DNA of 62,610 nt. Origin: an uncultured Pelagibacteraceae bacterium. GTDB taxonomy: Bacteria; Pseudomonadota; Alphaproteobacteria; Pelagibacterales; Pelagibacteraceae. Where the stretch lies: contig CACGCL010000006.1 in the NCBI GenBank assembly GCA_902571525.1, positions 1 to 62,610 of the forward strand. The letters are read 5' to 3'. Of this stretch, positions 1 to 8,217 are shown in pieces. The notes beneath the pieces were generated by a model. The model saw nothing but the letters and a program-made list of their open reading frames with translations, made no database searches and was not told where the DNA came from. Every line of letters begins with the position of its first letter. The stretch's first letter is position 1. Both the position numbers and the translations under genes were made by a program.

Positions 1-2
1 AA

Positions 3-563
3 TTAAACAAAGTATGGGGTAGCTTTTCTACTACAATTAGAGCACAGATTGGATCAAACAATGGCAATAAACTAGTTGATGGTCAAAATATTAAACTTAA
101 TGAGCGAAAGCACCTATCAAATAAAAAATTAGATTTTATCAATTCCAAGATAGAATTTATAAGAGTAATTAAAGGAACAAATTTTGATTACTTTTCAGAA
201 ATGTCAATTAAGGATTTTTTTTCTAAAGACTTTGAAGTAACAAAACTCACAGATAGGATGGGCATGAGATTAGATGGTATTAAATTAAAAAATATTAAAA
301 AAACAAATATTAAATCTGAGGGTCTAGTTAAAGGAACTATTCAAATACCAGCTGATGGCAAACCAATTATCATGCTATCAGATCACGGAACATTGGGTGG
401 TTATCCTAAACTTGGTATAGTTATAAGTGCAGATTATGACAAACTTGTTCAAATACCACCAGGCTCAAAAATTAAATTTAAAGAAATTCATTTAAAGGAT
501 GCTGAAAATTTATATAGATTATATAATATGGAGACTAACAATATTCTTAGTAAAATTTTATGA
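3..563 (+). CDS. pxpC: PxpC/KipA-type biotin-dependent carboxyltransferase subunit, 3' part only
   Basis: The reading frame is open from base 3 of the window, so the gene starts upstream and only about 186 C-terminal residues are present. The fragment carries the family hallmarks: a DRMGMRLDG stretch, an I-S-G-x-x-x-GTIQIPADGKPI segment, and a GTLGGYPK motif where family members usually read QTTGGYP, followed by a VQIPPG turn. Known for the family: PxpC works with PxpB in ATP-dependent 5-oxoproline hydrolysis, and related proteins act in urea or allophanate amidolysis. The partner subunit would lie outside the window. The last codons overlap the panB start (ATGA), which suggests translational coupling. 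The substrate cannot be told from this piece. Confidence 0.8.
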   Translation, partial: LNKVWGSFSTTIRAQIGSNNGNKLVDGQNIKLNERKHLSNKKLDFINSKIEFIRVIKGTNFDYFSEMSIKDFFSKDFEVTKLTDRMGMRLDGIKLKNIKKTNIKSEGLVKGTIQIPADGKPIIMLSDHGTLGGYPKLGIVISADYDKLVQIPPGSKIKFKEIHLKDAENLYRLYNMETNNILSKIL

Positions 564-1336
564 ACTCTAAAATCAAAAAAATTTTATCAAAAAAAAATAA
601 AACAAAAATTATTTGTTTAACCGCATATACAAAAAATTTTTCTGAAATTTTAGATGGGTATACAGATATAATTTTAGTTGGTGACTCTTTGGGTTCAGTT
701 TTATATTCTTTCGATTCAACAAAAAAAGTAACACTCGATATGATGATTGAGCACGCAAAAAGTGTAAGACAAGGTATTAAAAAAAGTTTGATGGTAGTAG
801 ATATGCCATATAATACTTACAGAAATAAAAATGAGGCTTTAAAAAATGCAAAAAAAATAATTAAATATACAAAAGCAGATGCAGTCAAGCTAGAGGGTGG
901 AAAAAAAATAGTCAACATTATTGAACACCTAAGAAAAAATAAAATAAATGTTATGGGTCATTTAGGAATTTTACCACAAAGTCAGAAAGGAAAATTTAGA
1001 TTTAAAGGAAAAACAAATTTTGAAAGAAAAAATTTGTTAACTGATTCTAAATTACTTCAAAAAAGTGGAGTTTTTTCAATTGTATTGGAGTGTATTGAGA
1101 CAAAATTAACAAAGAAGATTACTCAAAAATTAAAAATCCCAACCATCGGAATCGGCTCATCTGTTAATTGTGATGGACAAGTATTAGTAACCGATGATTT
1201 GATTGGTTTAAATTTAACAACAATAAAATTTGTAAAAAGATTTCAAAATATTAGAAAATATATCAAATTAGCTATTAAAAAATTTAGTAGAGATGTAAAA
1301 AAAAACAAGTACCCTTCAAAGAAATACAGTTATTAA
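560..1336 (+). CDS. panB: 3-methyl-2-oxobutanoate hydroxymethyltransferase
   Basis: Transfers a hydroxymethyl group from 5,10-methylene-THF to 2-oxoisovalerate to give ketopantoate, the first step of pantothenate synthesis, in the cytosol. At 258 residues it has normal family length. The metal-binding acids of PanB are visible: VGDS with Asp42, VVDMP with Asp81 and VKLEGG with Glu112; the family's general-base Glu falls in the VLECIE segment. The start overlaps the upstream carboxylase-subunit stop as ATGA. No panC or panE lies nearby, so the ketopantoate branch is not clustered here. The C-terminus is very lysine-rich, as in other A+T-rich genomes. The family assignment is firm; whether the cell makes the whole vitamin cannot be judged from this window. 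Confidence 0.9.
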   Translation: MNSKIKKILSKKNKTKIICLTAYTKNFSEILDGYTDIILVGDSLGSVLYSFDSTKKVTLDMMIEHAKSVRQGIKKSLMVVDMPYNTYRNKNEALKNAKKIIKYTKADAVKLEGGKKIVNIIEHLRKNKINVMGHLGILPQSQKGKFRFKGKTNFERKNLLTDSKLLQKSGVFSIVLECIETKLTKKITQKLKIPTIGIGSSVNCDGQVLVTDDLIGLNLTTIKFVKRFQNIRKYIKLAIKKFSRDVKKNKYPSKKYSY

Positions 1337-1338
1337 AT

Positions 1339-2562
1339 TTATCTAAGCTTTTTACTTTTCAACTTTCCTTTTTTTAAATCAACCTCTAAAAATGAACCAA
1401 CAGCATCACCAAACTTATCAAATTCTACACTTGTTGCCCCTTCGTAATTTATTGATTTACCTTCACGAAGTATATTTATTGCTTTATTTATCTCACCTGG
1501 ATAAATTTTCACTCCTGGTTTGTTTGCTACAGAATAAATAGCACTGTTTATAGAATTATAATTTGAAAATATTTTTGCGAAATTTGATAATATTATAATA
1601 GCTGCGGCATCATAAGACTCGCCAATATATGGAATAGATGGATCAATTCCAGATTTTTGTGCTAGATTTATAAATTTTACAGAGCCCAAATTTGATAGCC
1701 CTTGAACATATCCAAAGGATTTTTTTAAATCTTTTTTTTTAAAATCTTCAATTATATTTTGCTCTATCATGCCTTCATTTAAGATAAATATCTCGAACAT
1801 TCCAGTATCCAATACAGATTTAATAATTTGATCTCCTCCAAAATTTAAATCACTTATCACTGCTAATGCATCACCTCCAGCAGCACTTAAAGTAGAAATA
1901 TGTTTTGAATAATCGTTAGTATTTTTATTATGAGGCAACATAATTGTGGTCTTTATATTATTTTTATCTAAAGTATTTCTGTAAAACTCTGCAAACTTTT
2001 TATAATCTTTATCGCTGCTATAGGAAATAGCTACCTTTCTAATTCCTCTATCTTTTGTAATATTAGCTAATATTTGACTTCCTCTAATTTTCGGTGGTGC
2101 TGTTCTAAAAATAAAACCGTTGTCTTTTAATTCAATTAACTCATTTGATGTATCGGCTGGAGAAATCATTAATATTTCTTCTGGTATTGATAATTCTTCT
2201 GCAATATCGATTGTCATATTAGGACAAGCGGCACCTATTATTGCGCTAGCGCCATCATTAATAATTTTTTTAGCAGCATTTTTTGCTAATTTTATATTGT
2301 TACAAGTTGTATCTGCTCTTACTACCTTAAAAGTAATTTCATTAAACTTATCTTTATTATTGACTACTTCATTAAAAGCTAATTCTGCTGAGTCTGCCAT
2401 TGAAGGTGTTAAACTTTCAACTGCACCAGTAAAACCTAGTAAGATTCCAACTTTAATCTCTACATTATTTTTACCAAATGAATTTGGTATTATAACAAAA
2501 ATATAAACTATCAAATATAATAAAATTTTCTTAAGTGAGGTATTAATTTTATCTATTAACAT
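1339..2562 (-). CDS. Branched-chain amino acid type ABC transporter substrate-binding protein
   Basis: Periplasmic receptor of the LivK/LivJ (peripla_BP_6) family, 407 residues. A long N-terminal hydrophobic segment (about residues 12-30, ending near NSFG) looks like a Sec signal peptide. The mature part starts with the typical KVGILLGFTGAVESL strand and continues with a GASAIIGAACPN motif for the first binding lobe. No LivHMGF transporter genes are next to it, so the receptor is an orphan here; the permease may be elsewhere, or the receptor may serve a different system. It is convergent with panB (3-base gap) and divergent from the racemase-like gene (45 bases between start codons). The ligand is unknown; the family binds branched-chain amino acids, amides, urea and aromatic compounds. 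Confidence 0.8.
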   Translation of the reverse strand: MLIDKINTSLKKILLYLIVYIFVIIPNSFGKNNVEIKVGILLGFTGAVESLTPSMADSAELAFNEVVNNKDKFNEITFKVVRADTTCNNIKLAKNAAKKIINDGASAIIGAACPNMTIDIAEELSIPEEILMISPADTSNELIELKDNGFIFRTAPPKIRGSQILANITKDRGIRKVAISYSSDKDYKKFAEFYRNTLDKNNIKTTIMLPHNKNTNDYSKHISTLSAAGGDALAVISDLNFGGDQIIKSVLDTGMFEIFILNEGMIEQNIIEDFKKKDLKKSFGYVQGLSNLGSVKFINLAQKSGIDPSIPYIGESYDAAAIIILSNFAKIFSNYNSINSAIYSVANKPGVKIYPGEINKAINILREGKSINYEGATSVEFDKFGDAVGSFLEVDLKKGKLKSKKLR

Positions 2563-2607
2563 AACTATAAACTTGGTATCTATATGTCTATAATATAACT
2601 TATTAAT

Positions 2608-3348
2608 ATGGATTCAAAAAAAATTAAACCCCAATTTAACAAAAAAAATAATCCAAGAGTGGGCTTAATTGTACTAGCAACTGACGTAATGATAGAAAAA
2701 GATTTTTTAAAAGTTTTTAATAAGGTACCAGCTGATCTTTTTGTAAATAGAATAACCAATTATAATCCTGTTACAGCTGACAATCTGAAAAAAATGACAG
2801 AGAATATTACATCCGTAACAGAAAATATTCTTCCTGGAGAAGAGATTGATTGTGTTGTTTATGGATGTACATCAGGAACAATTGTTTCTGGCTATGATAA
2901 TATTAAAAAAAAAATTAATTTGGCAAAACCAAATGCCTCAGTAACCGCTCCTAGTACAGCGGTCTTAAACGCATTAAAGAAAAAAAGTATTAAGAAGATA
3001 TCTATCGTAACTCCTTATATTAAAAGCGTGAATGATGATGTTGTGCTTTTTTTTAAAGATAATAATTTTGAGGTTACTTCAAACACATATTTTGATATTG
3101 AGTCTGATATTGATATTGGAAGAGTAGATCAAGATAGACTATTTGAAATTTTATCAAAAATTGATCACAAAGATGCTGAAGCTTTGTTTGTATCTTGCAC
3201 GTCATTGCCAGTATTAAATATAATAGAAAGATTAGAAAAAAAATTGGGTATAACTGTTCTATCCAGCAATCAAGCTTTAATTTGGGAAACTTTAGAGAGA
3301 ATAGAAAAAAATGACTCGATCAAGGGTTATGGAAGTCTATTTAATTAA
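2608..3348 (+). CDS. Asp/Glu racemase superfamily protein (maleate isomerase / EutA-like)
   Basis: 246 residues of the aspartate/glutamate racemase superfamily, closest in layout to maleate isomerases and arylmalonate decarboxylases. The two cysteine loops expected at the pseudo-symmetric active site are visible: VVYGCTSGT (about residue 90) and FVSCTSLP (about residue 196), so both catalytic thiols appear present. The gene is 9 bases upstream of the M24 hydrolase, clearly one transcription unit. In known ectoine-degradation clusters a gene of this superfamily (EutA) accompanies an ectoine hydrolase (EutD/DoeA), and the same pairing is seen here. Substrate and direction of reaction are inference. 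A good TATAAT box lies at 2589-2594, 14 bases before the start. Confidence 0.75.
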   Translation: MDSKKIKPQFNKKNNPRVGLIVLATDVMIEKDFLKVFNKVPADLFVNRITNYNPVTADNLKKMTENITSVTENILPGEEIDCVVYGCTSGTIVSGYDNIKKKINLAKPNASVTAPSTAVLNALKKKSIKKISIVTPYIKSVNDDVVLFFKDNNFEVTSNTYFDIESDIDIGRVDQDRLFEILSKIDHKDAEALFVSCTSLPVLNIIERLEKKLGITVLSSNQALIWETLERIEKNDSIKGYGSLFN

Positions 3349-3357
3349 TATAAAAAT

Positions 3358-4524
3358 ATGAATTTTTCTAAAAATGAATTTAAAGATCGACTTAAAAAAG
3401 TTCAACTATCAATGCAAAAAAAAGGTATAGATCTTTTAATATCTCAAGACACAGCAAACATAAATTATTTAACTGGTTATGATGCCTGGTCGTTTTATTA
3501 TGCTCAATGTGTAATTGTCCATATAAACGCTGACGAACCTATTTGTTTTATTAGAGCTCAAGATGCTGGTGGTGCCTTTATTAAAACTTATCTTAAAAAA
3601 GAAAATATCATAATTTATGAAGAAAAATACATTCATACTTGGCCCTCTCATCCTTATGATGCTTTAGTTGACTTATTAAAAAAGAATAAATGGGATAAAA
3701 TTAATATCGGTGTTGAAATGGATGCACATTATTTTACTGCATACTGTTATGAAAAACTTAAACAAGGTTTACCAAATGCTATAATTAAAGACTCAGAACG
3801 GTTAGTCAATTGGGTAAGAGTAGTTAAATCTAATTCGGAAATAGATTTCATGAAAAAAGCTGCAATTATTTCAGAAAATGCAATGAATACAGCAATGGAA
3901 ATAATTAATCCAGGCATAAGACAATGTGATGCTGTTGCAGAAATCCAAAAGACTTTATTTAAAGGCACGACTGATTATGGAGGTGAATACGCAAGTATAG
4001 CAACTTTATTACCCAGTGGTAAAGGCACTTCTGCATCTCATCTTACAGCAAGCGATGATAAGTTCATAAGTGGTGAGGCAACTGTTGTCGAATTATCTGG
4101 AACATATAAAAGATATCACGCACCTATGGCAAGAACTGTAAACCTTGGTAAACCGGAACAAAAAAAAATTGATGCTATGAACGCTACTAATGAGGCATTG
4201 GAAGCTGGCATTAGTGCTAGCAAACCAGGAAATACTGCAAATGATGTTGCGCAAAAATTTTGGGGAATACTTGATAAATATAAAATTAAAAAAGAGTCTA
4301 GAACTGGTTATTCTATTGGCATAGGCTATCCACCTGATTGGGGAGAACATACAATTAATATTTCTAAAGGTGACATGACTATATTAAAACCTAATGTCTG
4401 TTTTCATATGATAGCTGTAATGCAATTCGGTGATTGGGGGGTTGAAGCCTCTGAGTCTGTAAGAATTACAGAACAAGGAAATGAATTATTATGCAATTTT
4501 TCGAGAGATTTACATATAAAATAA
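3358..4524 (+). CDS. M24 (creatinase/prolidase-fold) hydrolase, ectoine hydrolase DoeA/EutD-like
   Basis: 388 residues with the creatinase N-terminal domain (about 1-135, with NYLTGYDAWSFY) and the pita-bread catalytic domain (about 150-388). The catalytic domain contains TGYSIGIGYPPDWGE and FHMIAVMQFGDWGVEASES, patterns characteristic of the DoeA/EutD group that opens the ectoine ring. The metal ligands of true M24 aminopeptidases look substituted (for example VVELSG and RYHAPMART where the aspartates would sit), as in creatinase and related metal-independent members. It follows the racemase-like gene and precedes a Pot-type transporter. I am confident of the fold and group, less so of ectoine as the substrate, since no DoeB deacetylase or ectoine transporter is present. 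Confidence 0.75.
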   Translation: MNFSKNEFKDRLKKVQLSMQKKGIDLLISQDTANINYLTGYDAWSFYYAQCVIVHINADEPICFIRAQDAGGAFIKTYLKKENIIIYEEKYIHTWPSHPYDALVDLLKKNKWDKINIGVEMDAHYFTAYCYEKLKQGLPNAIIKDSERLVNWVRVVKSNSEIDFMKKAAIISENAMNTAMEIINPGIRQCDAVAEIQKTLFKGTTDYGGEYASIATLLPSGKGTSASHLTASDDKFISGEATVVELSGTYKRYHAPMARTVNLGKPEQKKIDAMNATNEALEAGISASKPGNTANDVAQKFWGILDKYKIKKESRTGYSIGIGYPPDWGEHTINISKGDMTILKPNVCFHMIAVMQFGDWGVEASESVRITEQGNELLCNFSRDLHIK

Positions 4525-4528
4525 AAAC

Positions 4529-4559
4529 TTGAAAAAGCAGTCTACAAATGTTTTATACT
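4529..4559 (+). promoter_or_regulatory. Possible promoter before the ABC ATPase gene
   Basis: TTGAAA at 4529-4534 and TATACT at 4554-4559, spaced 19 bases, which is longer than ideal. The -10 box ends only 7 bases before the ATG, so a transcript from it would be leaderless or nearly so. The signal is weak. Confidence 0.25.
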
Positions 4560-4566
4560 TTGATTA

Positions 4567-5655
4567 ATGTCTAAAAACTCTGAATTCGTAAAATTTGATA
4601 AAGTAGACAAAAGCTATGATGGCAAGGTACTTGTTGTTAAAGATTTAAATTTAGACATTGCTGAGGGTGAATTTATAACAATGCTTGGTCCATCAGGCTC
4701 GGGCAAGACAACATGCTTAATGATGTTAGCTGGTTTTGAGACTCCAACTAATGGAGAAATTTTCTTAGATAAAAATCCTATCTCAAATATACCGCCACAT
4801 AAAAGAGGTATAGGCATGGTGTTTCAAAATTACGCTCTGTTTCCACATATGACAGTATATGAAAATTTAGCTTTTCCACTTAGAGTCAGGAAAATAAACA
4901 AAGATGACATAGAAAAAAAAGTGGATAAAGCATTATCAATGGTGTCTCTTTCAGGCTTTGAAAATAGGATGCCAGGCCAATTGTCAGGTGGTCAACAACA
5001 ACGTGTTGCTGTTGCAAGAGCTTTAGTTTTCGATCCTCAAGTTGTTTTAATGGATGAACCTTTGGGAGCCTTAGATAAAAATCTTAGAGAAAGTATGCAA
5101 TATGAAATTAAACATATTCATGAAAGTATAGGTGTTACAGTTGTGTATGTAACTCATGATCAGGGTGAAGCTTTGACAATGTCTAATCGAATTGCTGTTT
5201 TTAATGACGGCAAAGTTCAACAACTTTCTTCTCCAGATAAATTATATGAAGAGCCTGTAAACTCTTTCGTTGCGGAGTTCATTGGTGAAAATAATACTTT
5301 TGCAGGAGAAGTAACTAATTTTCAAAAAGATCAATGTAAAGTCAAATTATTAAATGGATCTGAAATAATTGCTAACCCAATTTCTGTAAAATCGAATGGT
5401 GATAAGACGACAGTTTCATTAAGACCAGAGAGAGCTCTTATAAATACAGAGAATAAAATGGATAATAATTTCAAAGGAAAAATTGAAGAGGTGATTTACC
5501 ACGGTGATCATACACGAGTGAGAATTGACTTATTAGGCAATAAAGAATTTATATTAAAAGTACCAAATAGCTCTGCTAACATGGATATCAAAATGGGAAA
5601 TCAAATAAACGTTAGTTGGAACAGTTATGATGCAAGGGCACTGGATCCAAAATAA
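4567..5655 (+). CDS. potA: Spermidine/putrescine-type ABC transporter ATP-binding protein
   Basis: 362 residues. The ATPase domain shows Walker A GPSGSGKTT at 41-49, Q-loop in VFQNYALFPH, signature LSGGQQQR, Walker B VVLMDEP followed by LGALD, and the switch histidine in YVTHDQGEA. After about residue 240 comes the regulatory TOBE region (SLRPERA and later). This order and length match PotA/CysA-type importers with a C-terminal regulatory domain. It is the first of four transporter genes (ATPase, binding protein, two permeases) and energises import across the inner membrane. Family membership is certain; the substrate is inferred from the neighbouring binding protein. Confidence 0.92.
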   Translation: MSKNSEFVKFDKVDKSYDGKVLVVKDLNLDIAEGEFITMLGPSGSGKTTCLMMLAGFETPTNGEIFLDKNPISNIPPHKRGIGMVFQNYALFPHMTVYENLAFPLRVRKINKDDIEKKVDKALSMVSLSGFENRMPGQLSGGQQQRVAVARALVFDPQVVLMDEPLGALDKNLRESMQYEIKHIHESIGVTVVYVTHDQGEALTMSNRIAVFNDGKVQQLSSPDKLYEEPVNSFVAEFIGENNTFAGEVTNFQKDQCKVKLLNGSEIIANPISVKSNGDKTTVSLRPERALINTENKMDNNFKGKIEEVIYHGDHTRVRIDLLGNKEFILKVPNSSANMDIKMGNQINVSWNSYDARALDPK

Positions 5656-5714
5656 ACGACAGGCTTTAACAAAATAATCTCCATAAATTGAGCATATTTT
5701 AGTGAAATGCGTCA

Positions 5715-5743
5715 TTGACTCCTTACTCATATATTGCTGTAAT
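5715..5743 (+). promoter_or_regulatory. Sigma70-type promoter for the binding-protein gene
   Basis: TTGACT at 5715-5720, a 17-base spacer, and TGTAAT at 5738-5743 preceded by TG, giving an extended -10. It would start transcription near 5750. The leader then contains the palindrome CGTTTAAACG (5758-5767), whose end overlaps the Shine-Dalgarno GGAGG (5767-5771), just before the ATG at 5776. This gives the binding protein its own promoter within the transporter cluster. Confidence 0.5.
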
Positions 5744-5775
5744 TAGCTTTTAAAAAACGTTTAAACGGAGGAATA

Positions 5776-6891
5776 ATGAAAAAACTAAGTAAATTGTTAC
5801 TAGTTCTATCTTTTGCACTTTCTATAAGTACATCATCATTTGCAGTTACTGTTGCATCATGGGGTGGAGCATATACAGAGTCTCAGAAGTTAGGATATGG
5901 TGACCCTACTGCTAAGAAGCTTGGTGTACCGATCAATTGGGTCGATTACTCAGGTGGATTATCAGAGATTAAAGCACAAAAAGAGGCAGGCAAAATTACG
6001 TGGGATATTATCGACGTTTTTGCTATGGACACTATTACTGGATGTGACGAAGGTTTATTTGTAGAATTTGATTTTGACAAGGACTTTCCAGCAGCACCAG
6101 ACGGTACCGCAGCGAGTAAAGATTTCTTTGCTCCAATGCCAAGTAAATGTGCTGTAGGAAATATTTTATACTCTTGGAATTATGCTTACAACACGAATAA
6201 TGTTAAAGGCACTCCAAAAACTATAAAAGATTTCTTTAACACAAAAAAATTCCCTGGAAAAAGAGCTATCTATAAAAGCGCATTAACTAATTTAGAGATC
6301 GCTTTAGCAGCAGATGGTATTAAGCCAGGAAAAGGTGGAGCAAAAATCTACAAAGCTCTTGAAACTGAAAAAGGTGTAAACAGAGCAATGAACAAGATCA
6401 AAGAGTTATGCACAGACCCTAATGGTGGATGTGTATTTTGGTCTGCAGGTGCTCAACCACCAGAGTTATTAGTATCTGGTGAAGTTGTTATGGCAACTGG
6501 TTGGAATGGTAGATTCTTCAACGCAGAGATCGGTGAAGGAGCTCCAATTAAACAAGTTTGGGATGGTCAAGGACTTGACTACGAATATTTCGTACTAGTT
6601 AAGGGTGGACCAAACGAAGCTGATGCTAAAAAAGCTTTAGCAGAGATGACAAGTACAGAAGGTTTAGCAGGTAGTGCAAAATACATTGCATATGCACCTT
6701 GGAGAAAATCATCACTTAAAGTTATGGCAAAAGGCGAGCCGTGGTACAAAGATGGTAAGACTAACATGGTACCACAAATGCCGACTGCGCCAGCTAATAC
6801 TAAAAATTACTTCTTAGTAGATCCATTATTCTGGGCTGATAACGGTACAGAGCTTGGTGAAAAATGGGAAGCAATGAAAGCTGGTCTATAA
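5776..6891 (+). CDS. potD: Polyamine-type ABC transporter periplasmic substrate-binding protein
   Basis: 371 residues. A clear signal peptide (KK at the start, hydrophobic LLLVLSFALSIS, cut near SSFA) leads into TVASWGGAYTESQ, the opening strand typical of the spermidine/putrescine-binding family. A second landmark is the WNYAYNTN segment. It delivers its ligand to the two permeases downstream. Codon choice is richer in G and C than in neighbours, and there is a strong GGAGG ribosome site, as expected for an abundantly made receptor. It has its own promoter and its own terminator (6929-6957). The ligand may be a polyamine; related receptors bind other cationic or small compounds, so the gene symbol is a family label. 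Confidence 0.85.
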   Translation: MKKLSKLLLVLSFALSISTSSFAVTVASWGGAYTESQKLGYGDPTAKKLGVPINWVDYSGGLSEIKAQKEAGKITWDIIDVFAMDTITGCDEGLFVEFDFDKDFPAAPDGTAASKDFFAPMPSKCAVGNILYSWNYAYNTNNVKGTPKTIKDFFNTKKFPGKRAIYKSALTNLEIALAADGIKPGKGGAKIYKALETEKGVNRAMNKIKELCTDPNGGCVFWSAGAQPPELLVSGEVVMATGWNGRFFNAEIGEGAPIKQVWDGQGLDYEYFVLVKGGPNEADAKKALAEMTSTEGLAGSAKYIAYAPWRKSSLKVMAKGEPWYKDGKTNMVPQMPTAPANTKNYFLVDPLFWADNGTELGEKWEAMKAGL

Positions 6892-6928
6892 TTTTAAGTT
6901 TTAAAGACTAAAATTATATATTATATTA

Positions 6929-6957
6929 AGGGCGGTTATTTATAGCCGCCCTTTTTT
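6929..6957 (+). terminator. Rho-independent terminator between binding protein and first permease
   Basis: GGGCGG (6930-6935) pairs with CCGCCC (6946-6951) around a 10-base loop, extended by A6929/T6952, and is followed by a T run. The run stops only a few bases before the permease ATG at 6962. It should end most binding-protein transcripts and let a fraction read through into the permeases. Confidence 0.85.
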
Positions 6958-6961
6958 ATTT

Positions 6962-8215
6962 ATGAGCAGCGAAACTAAACAAATTTTAACAACAGACGGA
7001 ATACCTCTTGAGGCAAGTCTTAAAAAGGCTGAAAGAAAAAATAAGATCAAAGCATTTTTATTAGTCGCACCCTTATTATTATTTTTACTTATAACTTATA
7101 TTTTTCCAATTGGAGATATGTTGATGAGAAGTGTTGACGATAAAATGGTAACTGAAATGTTGCCAAAAACATTTAAATCAATGGAGAAATGGAATGGAAA
7201 TGAAATGCCACCTGAGGAAGTATTCAAATCTTTTTATTTAGACTTTCAAAAGTTAGTAGAGGAGAAACGTGATGGTAAATTATCCACTCAATTAAATTAT
7301 ACCAAAAATGGTTTCAAAAGTATTTTAAAAAAATTGAGAAGAAAAGCCAAAAACTTTGAAGAAGGAAATTATAAAGAGCAAATAATGGCTGTTCACAAAA
7401 GATGGGCTGATATTGAATATTGGCTTGCTATAAAAAGACGAGCACCCGCATATACAAGTTCAAAATACTTAAAAGGTATCGATATGTATAAAAACGAGGA
7501 GGGCAAAATTGTTAATGTCGAGGAAGATAGGAGAATACATAGAATACTTTGGCTTAGAACTTTGGAGATAGCTTTTTTTGTTACTCTATTATGTTTTTTA
7601 ATGGCTTATCCAATTGCTCATCTTCTTGCAACATTACCAATGAAGTATAGTAACCTTTTAATGATTTGTGTGCTACTTCCATTCTGGACATCCCTACTTG
7701 TAAGAACTGCTAGTTGGATGATACTTCTTCAACAACAAGGAGTTGTTAATGATTTTTTTGTCATGATTGGTTTAGTAGCTGATGATAATAGGCCTGAAAT
7801 GATGTATAATAAAACTGGAACCTACGTTGCTATGACGCAAATTTTATTGCCCTTTATGGTTTTGCCTTTATACAGTGTAATGAAAACTATATCTCCAAGC
7901 TTAATGAGAGCCGGAAAATCTCTGGGAGGAACGCCATTTGTTACATTTTGGAAAGTGTATTTCCCACTAACGATCCCTGGAATTGGGGCTGGCTGTTTAT
8001 TAGTGTTTATACTTGCCATTGGATATTATATTACACCTGCACTAGTAGGAGGGGCTTCAGGAACTTTAATAAGTAACCAGATTGCCTTTCACATGAAAAG
8101 TACTCTTGATTGGAGTTTTGCATCAGCAATGGGACTAATGTTACTTGCTGGAGTTTTAGCAATATACTGGATTTATAATAAATTAGTTGGGATTGATAAC
8201 ATTAAATTGGGATAA
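6962..8215 (+). CDS. potB: Spermidine/putrescine-type ABC transporter permease (PotB-like) with large insert
   Basis: 417 residues, well over the roughly 280 of classical PotB. The first membrane span is at about 29-50. It is followed by roughly 145 charged residues (about 52-195, rich in K/E/R) before the remaining five spans begin at WLRTLEIAFF. The binding-protein-dependent loop for the ATPase is visible as RAGKSLGGTPFVTFWKVYFP. By topology the insert should face the periplasm, where it could contact the receptor (inference). No Shine-Dalgarno is possible because the terminator of the preceding gene abuts the start codon. It is followed 2 bases later by the second permease. Confidence 0.85.
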   Translation: MSSETKQILTTDGIPLEASLKKAERKNKIKAFLLVAPLLLFLLITYIFPIGDMLMRSVDDKMVTEMLPKTFKSMEKWNGNEMPPEEVFKSFYLDFQKLVEEKRDGKLSTQLNYTKNGFKSILKKLRRKAKNFEEGNYKEQIMAVHKRWADIEYWLAIKRRAPAYTSSKYLKGIDMYKNEEGKIVNVEEDRRIHRILWLRTLEIAFFVTLLCFLMAYPIAHLLATLPMKYSNLLMICVLLPFWTSLLVRTASWMILLQQQGVVNDFFVMIGLVADDNRPEMMYNKTGTYVAMTQILLPFMVLPLYSVMKTISPSLMRAGKSLGGTPFVTFWKVYFPLTIPGIGAGCLLVFILAIGYYITPALVGGASGTLISNQIAFHMKSTLDWSFASAMGLMLLAGVLAIYWIYNKLVGIDNIKLG

Positions 8216-8217
8216 TT

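Noticed and set aside
2120..2506. Open frame opposite the LivK-like gene
   Set aside because: Complementary strand of a well-supported binding protein; no start signal and hydrophobic low-complexity content.
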